From the NCBI GenBank assembly GCA_905210905.1, contig CAJLYQ010000017.1, forward strand, positions 1 to 30,583: a stretch of DNA of 30,583 nt, given 5' to 3'. Positions 23,597 through 30,583 of this stretch are shown here, piece by piece (positions within the stretch are counted from its first letter, which is position 1; every line of letters begins with the position of its first letter). The position numbers and the translations under genes are program-made. The notes beneath the pieces were generated by a model. It did no database searches. It had not been told where the DNA came from and saw only the letters and a program-made list of their open reading frames with translations. The DNA is from an uncultured Christensenella sp. (GTDB lineage Bacteria > Bacillota > Clostridia > Christensenellales > DTU072).

Positions 23597-24444
23597 ACAA
23601 ACTTTATTCGGACAAGGTCGTGGCAAAACTTCGCGCGGTTCCGGCGGCGGTATGGGTTTTGCTGCTACTCGTATCTTTCTATTTCGCGCACGCGTACGAA
23701 CTGTTGCTGACGGCGGAATACTATGCGTTCACCGTGGGCGAAGTTTACCAAGAACTCGGCATTAACGTAAACGCGGTCACCGTGGGCGTTTTGTTTTCCA
23801 TACTCGAAGCGGCGGTTTATCTTGTGGTTTTTGAAATATTGATTGCGATTACGTACAATCTTGCCGCAGGAAGGTTCCGTTGTCAGATTAACCGTCAGGA
23901 TTTCAAGTTCCGTTTGCGCTATTTTATGCTCGTTCTGAACCTGATTATCGGCGTTTGTTCCGTCGGTTATTTCTTCACGCAATACGAAAACGGCGTAATA
24001 AATCCGCATATCGTGCTTTTCGGCGACAAAGTCAATATTCTTACTGCGACGAATCCGTACTATTCCATACAAAATTCCGTACTTCCCTTTACGGTTGCGG
24101 CGGTTATGGCGTTGCTCTTCTTCGAAGATTTCCGTTCCCGCTACGTTCCGAAACGCAATCAAACGGCGTTATTTTCCCGTTTTGCGATGATTTTTATCGG
24201 AATTAACGTATTGTTTTTCGTATACCAACTGTTCTCGGATTTCCTCATCGTAAAAAATCCGAACCCTGCTACCGTACCCGAAATTATAGCGTATTCGCTC
24301 GAAGCGGCGTCTTACGTTGCCGCGTCCGTCGGATACTACTTCTATTATCTTAAGATCAAAAAAGAACCCGACGTCGAGTTCATAATAAACGACGATAACG
24401 ACAAAGGCGGAAGCGATAAAATTTACGACGACTTCGGCTTTTAG
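23593..24444 (+). CDS. Uncharacterised polytopic membrane protein
   Basis: A 283-residue protein with about six membrane segments (near 15-37, 62-86, 108-130, 160-178, 192-213 and 230-250) and a polar, acidic C-terminal tail (EFIINDDNDKGGSDKIYDDFGF from about 262). No family is recognised. It overlaps holA by 4 bases and ends 9 bases before cdaA. An unknown membrane protein directly upstream of the membrane-bound diadenylate cyclase could be a partner of that enzyme; this is inference from position only. Confidence 0.75.
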   Translation: MNKLYSDKVVAKLRAVPAAVWVLLLLVSFYFAHAYELLLTAEYYAFTVGEVYQELGINVNAVTVGVLFSILEAAVYLVVFEILIAITYNLAAGRFRCQINRQDFKFRLRYFMLVLNLIIGVCSVGYFFTQYENGVINPHIVLFGDKVNILTATNPYYSIQNSVLPFTVAAVMALLFFEDFRSRYVPKRNQTALFSRFAMIFIGINVLFFVYQLFSDFLIVKNPNPATVPEIIAYSLEAASYVAASVGYYFYYLKIKKEPDVEFIINDDNDKGGSDKIYDDFGF

Positions 24445-24453
24445 GAGATGAAA

Positions 24454-25257
24454 ATGGTAGGAAAAATTGTTTCTTTAGTTCTTTGCGGAATTGCTCTCAT
24501 ACTCGTTCTGGTATTTTTCGCACATAAAAAGTCACCTATTCTGATGGCTCTCGGCGGTCTGGAAATTCTGGCACTTGCTTTGATGCAACTCCTTACCTGG
24601 TACGTCGACGAATCGTTTTCTTTCGGCGTAGCGATTATGCTGCTTGCGTGTATCGTGAGCGCGATTGCCTCCATCGTCGTCTATCAAAGCGATTTTCGCA
24701 ATTATTTTCTGAAACTGTCCAAATTCCACAAAAAAGCCGTGGAAGTGTCCGTCACTGACGAAGAGATGCGCGAAAGCGTAAATCAGATAGTTACCGCTTG
24801 TCAGACGATGGCAAAATCCCGTACCGGGGCGTTAATCGTAATAGTAAAGAACAAAATCGATCAGTACATTCTCGATTCGGGAATTAAACTCGACGCAATA
24901 ATCAGTGCGCCCTTGCTCGAAAGCATATTCAACACGCGTTGCCCGATGCACGACGGAGCGGTTATTATCAAAGGAAACAAAATACTTACCGCTGGCTCGT
25001 TCCTTCCCCTGTCTAAAAACGAATCGATAGCAAAAGATCTCGGAACGCGTCATCGTGCAGGTATCGGCGTAACCGAAGCGGAAGGCAGCGATATAATCAG
25101 CATAATTATCAGCGAAGAAAACGGTATCATCTCGACTGCCGCAAACGGCGTACTGAGAAGATATCTCACTCCCGAAAGACTTTTTGATTTACTTTACGAT
25201 CCTTACCGTAGCAACGAAGACGATCACAGAAGCAAAAAATCCAAAAAGTTTTTTTAA
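24454..25257 (+). CDS. cdaA: Membrane diadenylate cyclase, CdaA type
   Basis: A 267-residue enzyme making cyclic di-AMP, an essential signal for osmolyte and cell-wall control in Firmicutes. Three N-terminal membrane helices (about 3-23, 29-48 and 58-78), a short coiled linker, then the DAC domain with the catalytic motifs DGA (167-169) and RHR (199-201). The start at ATG 24454 is six bases after GGAG; the ATG two codons earlier touches the GGAG and is unlikely. CdaA is usually followed by cdaR (YbbR repeats) and glmM. Neither is present; DUF1015 and lysC follow instead. Confidence 0.95.
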   Translation: MVGKIVSLVLCGIALILVLVFFAHKKSPILMALGGLEILALALMQLLTWYVDESFSFGVAIMLLACIVSAIASIVVYQSDFRNYFLKLSKFHKKAVEVSVTDEEMRESVNQIVTACQTMAKSRTGALIVIVKNKIDQYILDSGIKLDAIISAPLLESIFNTRCPMHDGAVIIKGNKILTAGSFLPLSKNESIAKDLGTRHRAGIGVTEAEGSDIISIIISEENGIISTAANGVLRRYLTPERLFDLLYDPYRSNEDDHRSKKSKKFF

Positions 25258-25279
25258 CAGACAAAAGGCGGATTAACAA

Positions 25280-26494
25280 ATGAAAATAGCGTCAAGACAC
25301 CCGATACTTTTACCTAAAAACGCCGATATGCGCAAGTGGGCGGTTATTGCCTGCGATCAGTACACGACGGATTACGATTACTGGCAAACGTTGGATTCCT
25401 ACGTCGGTTCTTCTCCGAGCACTTTACGGCTTATTTTTCCCGAAATATATCTTTCGGGTGACCGTGACAAGCGTATCGGGGAGATAAACTCGACGATGAA
25501 ACAATATCTTTGCAACGGAATTTTCGAAGAGCAAAACTGTTACGTCCTTACCGAGCGCACTCTTTCGGACGGAAGAAAGCGCATAGGACTCGTTTTTCCG
25601 GTCGATCTCGAAGCGTACGATTTTAACGACGAAGACGCGCTTATAAGACCGACGGAACAAACAATACGCGAGCGTTTGCCGGTGCGCATACATATCAGGG
25701 AAAACGCTCCGCTCGAACTTCCGCATATTCTTCTGCTTGCCGACGACGAGGAGAAAAGCATAATCGAGCCGCTTTACGCTAAAACAAGTCGTTTAGAAAA
25801 ACTTTACGATTTTGATCTTAATATGAACGGAGGACATATTCGCGGATACGCGGTCCCCTACGAAGACGTGCCTTTTTCGGCGTTTGACAGACTGCTCAGC
25901 CATTCTCTTCAAGAGAAAAAGTACGGAAAAAACGCGCAAATACTGTTTGCGGTCGGCGACGGAAACCACAGTATGGCGACCGCTAAGGAGTGCTGGGAAA
26001 AGATTAAACCGAGTTTAACCGAAGAAGAAAGAGAAAATCACCCGGCAAGGTTTGCTTTAATCGAACTGTTAAACGTATACGACGACGCGCTCGATTTTTT
26101 GCCGATACACAGGGTTGTTTACGGAATCGAAGAAGACGAGTTTATCGACGGATTAAGAAAAGAACTTTCGGGTAATAAGATGCTTACGATTATCACTAAA
26201 GACGACGAAACGTTTATTCCGTCTTTCGGCGAATCCGATAAAACAATTATCGCACTTCAGGCATATCTTGAAAAGATGAAGGAAGAAAAGGGCGTAACGA
26301 TTGAGTACGTACACGAAGAAAAGCAGGTACGCGATGGCGCAAAGAACGGCGGAATAGGCATTATGATGCCGTCTTTCCCGAAAAAAGCGTTGTTTAATTA
26401 CGTCGTTAATCACGGAAAACTTCCGAAAAAAGCCTTTTCCATAGGAGAAGAAAAAACCAAAAAATACTATATCGAAGCAAAAAGGATAAAATAA
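25280..26494 (+). CDS. DUF1015 family protein
   Basis: A 404-residue cytoplasmic protein of the DUF1015 family. Landmarks are WAVIACDQYTTDYDYW (20-35), FPEIYL, and the strongly conserved VGDGNHSMATAKECW (225-239), followed by HPARFALIELLNVYD and LPIHRVVY. In many Clostridia this family lies beside serine or phosphoserine metabolism genes. Here it lies between cdaA and lysC, 1 base from lysC, so a link to aspartate or amino-acid metabolism is possible. Biochemical function is not known to me. Confidence 0.9.
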   Translation: MKIASRHPILLPKNADMRKWAVIACDQYTTDYDYWQTLDSYVGSSPSTLRLIFPEIYLSGDRDKRIGEINSTMKQYLCNGIFEEQNCYVLTERTLSDGRKRIGLVFPVDLEAYDFNDEDALIRPTEQTIRERLPVRIHIRENAPLELPHILLLADDEEKSIIEPLYAKTSRLEKLYDFDLNMNGGHIRGYAVPYEDVPFSAFDRLLSHSLQEKKYGKNAQILFAVGDGNHSMATAKECWEKIKPSLTEEERENHPARFALIELLNVYDDALDFLPIHRVVYGIEEDEFIDGLRKELSGNKMLTIITKDDETFIPSFGESDKTIIALQAYLEKMKEEKGVTIEYVHEEKQVRDGAKNGGIGIMMPSFPKKALFNYVVNHGKLPKKAFSIGEEKTKKYYIEAKRIK

Positions 26495-26495
26495 A

Positions 26496-27809
26496 ATGGA
26501 ATTAAGAGTATGTAAGTTCGGCGGAACGAGTATGGCAACCAAGGAGTCGATACTCCGAGTTAAAAACATAATTCTCGGCAACAAGTCGAGAAGATTCGTC
26601 ATTGTAAGCGCACCCGGAAAAAGATTTTCCGGCGACGAAAAAGTAACCGACTTGCTTTACGCTTGCTACGAAGAAAAGAAAATTTCGGGCAAATGCACGG
26701 GGTATTTCGACAAAATTCGCGAACGTTTTTGCGGAATAGTCAAAGATTTGGGTTTGGATTTCGACATAGTCCCCTATCTTGACGAAGTCGAAAAAGGAAT
26801 TGACAACAGCGTTACGGCAGATTATGCGGCTAGTCGCGGCGAATATCTAAGCGCGTTGATTATGTCGAGAGTTCTCGGACTGGATTTCGTGGATTCTGCC
26901 GAGATAATCAAATTTACCGCCAAAGGGACGTTTGACTCGGAATACACCAACGATATGGTTGCAAAACGTTTGTCGTTTTACAACGGCGCGGTTATACCCG
27001 GATTTTACGGTTCTCTCCCCGACGGAACGATAAAAACGTTCACACGCGGCGGAAGCGATTTTACGGGAGCGATCGTTGCTCGCGCGGTTGAAGCAGACGT
27101 TTACGAAAACTGGACGGACGTAGACGGATTTATGACGACGGACCCGAGAATCGTACACGACCCGAAACTTATCGAGTGTCTGAGTTATGACGAACTTCGG
27201 GAGTTGTCGTATATGGGAGCGGGCGTACTTCACCCCGAATCCACTTTCCCCTTACAAGAAACGAGAATTCCCATCAATATTAAGAACACGTTTAACCCCG
27301 ACGCGCCGGGAACGATGATTATTAAAGACACTTCGGCAATATCCGGACACAGGCTTATCACCGGTATAGCCGGGAGAAAAGGGTTTACCACTATATTCAT
27401 CAAAAAAGCGATGATGAACAACGAAATCGGTTTTTGCCGTAAGGTTTTGTCCGTACTCGAATACTACGGCGTAAATATGGAACATATGCCTACCGGTATC
27501 GACACGATGAGTTTGATCGTCGCGGACAACGAAATCGACGGTCAACTTGACGAAATAATAGAACGTATCCGCGGAAAAGTAAACCCCGACTTAATCTACG
27601 TTTATCGCAACATATCCTTAATCGCAATAGTCGGACACGGAATGAACAACCAAATGGGTACTGCGGCAAAAGTTTTCTCCGCCTTAGCCAACGCTAACAT
27701 CAACGTAAAAATGATAGACCAAGGCAGCAGCGAAATCAACATCATAGTCGGCGTAAACTCCGACGATATGAACAGAGCGATCTCGTCGATTTATCACGCA
27801 TTCTTCTGA
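26496..27809 (+). CDS. lysC: Aspartate kinase
   Basis: A 437-residue monofunctional aspartokinase, the first step from aspartate to lysine, threonine and methionine. KFGGTSM (7-13) binds ATP and aspartate; TFTRGGSDFTGAI and the ENWTDVDGFMTTDPRIV segment complete the kinase core. From about residue 310 two ACT domains follow, the second with GMNNQMGTAAKVFSALANANINVKMIDQGSSEINI, so allosteric control by an amino acid (lysine or threonine) is expected. The spacing of 1 base from the DUF1015 stop suggests coupled translation. Last gene of the operon. dapA, the later lysine-pathway step, is transcribed separately 12 kb away. Confidence 0.96.
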   Translation: MELRVCKFGGTSMATKESILRVKNIILGNKSRRFVIVSAPGKRFSGDEKVTDLLYACYEEKKISGKCTGYFDKIRERFCGIVKDLGLDFDIVPYLDEVEKGIDNSVTADYAASRGEYLSALIMSRVLGLDFVDSAEIIKFTAKGTFDSEYTNDMVAKRLSFYNGAVIPGFYGSLPDGTIKTFTRGGSDFTGAIVARAVEADVYENWTDVDGFMTTDPRIVHDPKLIECLSYDELRELSYMGAGVLHPESTFPLQETRIPINIKNTFNPDAPGTMIIKDTSAISGHRLITGIAGRKGFTTIFIKKAMMNNEIGFCRKVLSVLEYYGVNMEHMPTGIDTMSLIVADNEIDGQLDEIIERIRGKVNPDLIYVYRNISLIAIVGHGMNNQMGTAAKVFSALANANINVKMIDQGSSEINIIVGVNSDDMNRAISSIYHAFF

Positions 27810-27839
27810 TACAATAGATATAAACCAAAAACTTTAACG

Positions 27840-27866
27840 AAGCGGAACGATAGATTCCGCTTTTTT
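27840..27866 (+). terminator. Rho-independent terminator after lysC
   Basis: AAGCGGAA (27840-27847), a 7-base loop, TTCCGCTT (27855-27862) and a run of T to 27866. It closes the holA-lysC operon. The remaining bases to 27991 are AT-rich and hold no feature that I can support. Confidence 0.9.
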
Positions 27867-27991
27867 CAATCCCCGAATTGTAATTGTCCTTGCTCTATTC
27901 TAATAAAAAAATAACGTGAAAAAAGTGAAAATTCATAAGGAAACACTTATAATCAAAAAATATTCAACGGTTACAACTTGCATTTTTAACG

Positions 27992-28672
27992 TTATTCCGA
28001 CAAAAACTCATCGACGGCGGAATTAAATAAATCGCTTTTTTTATTTGCAATAAAGTGGTCGCCTTTTATAAATATCAGTTTTGCGTTCGGAATATTTTTT
28101 GCAATGAATTCGGTATGGGATCTTTTTATCATATCGCGCCTGCCTGCGATAACGAGCGTAGGAGCGGTGATTTTTACTAAGTCGTTTTCGTTTATATCGG
28201 GCTCGTTTACCATAAGTCCGAGAAGTTCCGCTTTTTGCTTTATCCGTTCGTTTTTATCTGAAAATCGGCAGACAATTTTATATCTGATTTCTATGGGAAA
28301 CTGCGTAATTCTTCTTACACCGGACGGATTGAGATTTGCGCCGTTTAATACGAGTTTATCCACCTTGTCGATATGCTCGAGCGCAAAAGTAAGAGCAACG
28401 TTGCCTCTGTCGGAAAAACCTACGATGCTGACTTTGGGTATCCCTTCTTCCGTTAAAAAGTTATACAAATCGTCGGCAAAGCGTTTTATAGAAAAATCGC
28501 CGTCGCCGCGCGGACTCTTTCCGTGTCCGCGCGTATCGATAGCGATTACTTTATATTTCTTTGAAAAATACTCTATTTGTTTTGCAAAATATTCGTGATT
28601 TTCACCGTTGCCGTGCAAGAAAACGAGCGGTTTTCCATTTCCTTTTTCCACGTAAAACGGCGAAAAGTTCAT
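27992..28672 (-). CDS. Alpha/beta-fold hydrolase
   Basis: A 226-residue hydrolase. HGNGEN (20-25) supplies the oxyanion hole. The nucleophile elbow GFSDRG gives S87, the acid is D180 in AGRRDMIK, and the histidine is H206 in KGDHF, so the triad is complete. DTRGHGKS (46-53) is typical of the family. The elbow's D-R in place of the usual Q-G or M-G is a known variant in Firmicute homologues. It follows the ABC-2 permease gene by 3 bases and is the last gene of that operon. Substrate unknown; it may process or tolerate the compound the exporter moves. Confidence 0.9.
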   Translation of the reverse strand: MNFSPFYVEKGNGKPLVFLHGNGENHEYFAKQIEYFSKKYKVIAIDTRGHGKSPRGDGDFSIKRFADDLYNFLTEEGIPKVSIVGFSDRGNVALTFALEHIDKVDKLVLNGANLNPSGVRRITQFPIEIRYKIVCRFSDKNERIKQKAELLGLMVNEPDINENDLVKITAPTLVIAGRRDMIKRSHTEFIAKNIPNAKLIFIKGDHFIANKKSDLFNSAVDEFLSE

Positions 28673-28675
28673 TGC

Positions 28676-29572
28676 TTAGCCCCTTTTCTTTTGAAGTGCG
28701 TTTATCAAAATAAACGCTCCGGCAAGTACCACGATTGCTCCTATCATTACGAGGTACATCACCCATATTTCGACCTTATCGCCGAAGAAATAGATATTGC
28801 AGTCAACGCTGTCTTTTATTCCTTCGATTACTTCGCTAGGGAAATGCTGCTTCGCCATTTCTCTGTACACGCCGTTAAGCGCGTGGTTTCTTATAAGGCT
28901 CGTTCCGTACGTTCCCGGCAAGAGCGAGATAAACTTTTGCAAGCCCGAACCGAACTGAGATATCGGCATATATGCGCCGCAAATAAAGCCGTAGCCTGCG
29001 CTTATTACCGTGCCTACTGCGGTAATTTGTCCTTGCGTAGAAAGGAAGTTATTGATAATCGACGAGAAAGCCGTTCCGAAAGTCGTCAGAATAAGCACGT
29101 CGAGAATGATAAACATTACGTCGCCGAAAGACAGGAACCAACCGTTAATCTCGATATAGATAAAGCACGCGGCGGTTGCTACGTAAGTAACGATAAGCGT
29201 AGTAAGCAGCGTTCCCATAAAGTATGACGCGGCGAGCGTGGCTTTTTTTACGGGAGTAATCAACAAGTCTTTTCTTGCGCCGGTTACTTTATCGTTTGCC
29301 ATAAGCGTATTCGAGCAAAAAGCGACCGTTACGCAACAAACTGCAAGCAACGACGAGAAAAGTTCTCCGGCAACGGTCCCGTTAATCAGTTCTTTCGATA
29401 TTTTCACTCCTGCGGGAATAGCGGAAGTGAAACTGTCGCGATAAACGTTAGCCAAAAACGTAGCGTACAAAATCAGCAACAAAAGCGGAGTAATCAGGGA
29501 CGTAAAAAACATTCCTTTTTCCTTAAAAAATACTTTTATGTTTCTTTTCGTTAATGCAAAAAAAGTTTTCAT
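28676..29572 (-). CDS. ABC-2 type exporter permease
   Basis: A 298-residue membrane protein with a basic N-terminus (LTKRNIKVFFKEKG), a first membrane segment near 20-44, a large extracytoplasmic loop, then about five more segments (near 62-85, 105-135, 147-168, 173-197 and 268-290). The layout and the conserved GTYGTSLIRNHALNG stretch near the extracytoplasmic helix fit ABC2_membrane proteins of drug or daunorubicin-type exporters. It is coupled to the ATPase gene upstream (2 bases between) and the hydrolase gene downstream. Confidence 0.9.
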   Translation of the reverse strand: MKTFFALTKRNIKVFFKEKGMFFTSLITPLLLLILYATFLANVYRDSFTSAIPAGVKISKELINGTVAGELFSSLLAVCCVTVAFCSNTLMANDKVTGARKDLLITPVKKATLAASYFMGTLLTTLIVTYVATAACFIYIEINGWFLSFGDVMFIILDVLILTTFGTAFSSIINNFLSTQGQITAVGTVISAGYGFICGAYMPISQFGSGLQKFISLLPGTYGTSLIRNHALNGVYREMAKQHFPSEVIEGIKDSVDCNIYFFGDKVEIWVMYLVMIGAIVVLAGAFILINALQKKRG

Positions 29573-29574
29573 CG

Positions 29575-30486
29575 TTAGTTGCCCCCTCCTGCGAGTTTTT
29601 TGCCGGTAACCGAAAGGAAAACGTCGTCCATTTTTCCTTTGATTATTTCAAAATCGGTAAATAATTCGGGCAGTTTCAGAATCAAATCACGCGCTTCTTC
29701 TGTGTTTTTTACGGCTATTCTGAATCCGCCGTTTACGGGTTCGTAACTTAATCCGAGTTCTTTAACTTTATCTTCGTCGGCGTTGTAGACAGTGATAAAG
29801 TCGCCCGTGTATTTGTTTTTCAAATCGAGTGGCGTGCCTTCGGCGGAAATTTTGCCACTGTCCAAAATCACGACGTAGTCCGCGTCGGACGCTTCTTCCA
29901 TATAATGCGTGGTAAGGAAAACGGTCATTTGCTCGTTTTTACGATAAGATTCGATTACTTCCCACAAAATTTTTCTCGTTTGCGGATCGAGTCCGGTGGT
30001 AGGTTCGTCCAAAATCAAAATCTTCGGTTTATGCAAAAGCGCTCTTGCGACGTCGATTCTTCTTCTTTGTCCGCCCGACAATTTTCCGACGGCTCTTCCG
30101 ATAAATTTCCTAAAATCGAGCAGTTCGGCGAGTTCGTTTATTCTGTCTTTCGCTTGTTTTCCGTAAATTCCGTACAAAGCGGCGCGCGACGTAAGGTTAT
30201 CCTTTACCGAAAGCGACGAGTCGAGTACCGAGTTTTGGAAAACGACGCCGAGTTCTTTCGTAACGTCTTCCATATCCGTTTCGATATTTTTTCCGTCAAT
30301 GATCACCGTTCCGGCGTCCTTTTTCAGACTGCCGCAAATTATGGAAATCGTAGTGCTTTTACCTGCGCCGTTTACCCCCAAAAAGGCAAACAGTTCGCCT
30401 TTTTCTACATGAAACGACAAATTGTTAACAGCGTGGACGTCGTTAAACTTTTTATCCAGCCCCGTAATGTCGATAATGTGTTCCAT
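29575..30486 (-). CDS. ABC-2 type exporter ATP-binding protein (DrrA/CcmA-like)
   Basis: A 303-residue ATPase. Walker A GVNGAGKST (37-45), Q-loop Q84, signature LSGGQRRR (136-143), Walker B ILILDEP (156-162) and the TTHYMEEAS H-loop are present. A C-terminal extension of about 80 residues after the ATPase core fits the DrrA type. ATG 30486 follows GGAGAGGG. First gene of a three-gene leftward operon with the permease and a hydrolase; a perfect promoter and a palindrome lie upstream. The substrate (antibiotic, lipid or peptide) cannot be told from the sequence. Confidence 0.95.
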   Translation of the reverse strand: MEHIIDITGLDKKFNDVHAVNNLSFHVEKGELFAFLGVNGAGKSTTISIICGSLKKDAGTVIIDGKNIETDMEDVTKELGVVFQNSVLDSSLSVKDNLTSRAALYGIYGKQAKDRINELAELLDFRKFIGRAVGKLSGGQRRRIDVARALLHKPKILILDEPTTGLDPQTRKILWEVIESYRKNEQMTVFLTTHYMEEASDADYVVILDSGKISAEGTPLDLKNKYTGDFITVYNADEDKVKELGLSYEPVNGGFRIAVKNTEEARDLILKLPELFTDFEIIKGKMDDVFLSVTGKKLAGGGN

Positions 30487-30514
30487 TCCCTCTCCTAAGT
30501 TATTTTTTTAAGGC

Positions 30515-30528
30515 GACTTTATTAAGTC
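30515..30528. promoter_or_regulatory. Candidate operator palindrome at the exporter transcription start
   Basis: GACTT (30515-30519) and AAGTC (30524-30528) are exact inverted repeats around TATT. The palindrome covers about +1 to +14 of the expected transcript, a classic place for a repressor to block a strong promoter. No regulator gene is present in the window. Confidence 0.4.
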
Positions 30529-30534
30529 AAAAAC

Positions 30535-30563
30535 ATTATATTTATAATAAAATACTATGTCAA
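30535..30563 (-). promoter_or_regulatory. Consensus sigma-A promoter of the exporter operon
   Basis: On the minus strand TTGACA (30563-30558), a 17-base spacer and TATAAT (30540-30535), matching consensus at all twelve positions. Transcription should begin near 30528, about 42 bases before the ATPase start. Confidence 0.9.
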
Positions 30564-30583
30564 TACAAAAATAAAAAAATGTC

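Overview
The window looks like a chromosomal segment of an uncultured, gut-type member of the Clostridia (Firmicutes) carrying part of an integrated prophage. Supporting signs are strong Shine-Dalgarno sites, sigma-A type promoters with 17-base spacers, a CdaA-type diadenylate cyclase, a DUF1015 protein, a PflX-like radical SAM protein, a DUF3343 protein and a large serine integrase. No rRNA, tRNA or CRISPR array was seen.

Region 1 (1 to about 10784) is the right-hand part of a podovirus-like prophage. A leftward operon encodes scaffold, major coat protein, a small decoration-like protein, a head-tail adaptor, a very large tail hub/nozzle protein, a repeat-bearing tail fibre, a triosephosphate isomerase (TPI) with a phage-type N-terminal extension, and two small unknown genes running off the left edge. 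A rightward large serine recombinase lies at the phage end. Terminase and portal are absent between scaffold and integrase, where an AT-rich junction of about 160 bases suggests a deletion or a rearranged layout.

Region 2 (10783-13110) is the site the phage entered: the 3' two thirds of an NMT1/SsuA-type substrate-binding protein gene, followed by its ABC ATPase and permease. The N-terminal part of the binding protein must lie beyond the left edge, on the other side of the prophage.

Region 3 (13127-16997, leftward) holds a flavoprotein oxidoreductase, a bifunctional NAD(P)HX repair enzyme, and dapA with its own promoter. Region 4 (17182-20394, rightward) holds a DUF1538 membrane protein, two different PII-like proteins and a PflX-like radical SAM protein. 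Region 5 (20391-22528) has a leftward cysteine-desulfurase-like gene with two small unknown genes, and a divergent DUF3343 gene. Region 6 (22603-27866) is one rightward operon with a consensus promoter: holA, a membrane protein, cdaA, a DUF1015 gene and lysC, closed by a terminator. Region 7 (27992-30583) is a leftward ABC-2 exporter operon with an alpha/beta hydrolase, behind another consensus promoter.

The most unusual observation is the TPI inside the phage tail module. Its catalytic residues are intact. A perfect internal Shine-Dalgarno and ATG sit at the start of the TPI domain, so one gene could give both a 301-residue extended form (possibly virion-linked) and a 259-residue normal-length enzyme. 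The second is that the prophage splits an ABC importer gene, so lysogeny probably switches that importer off.
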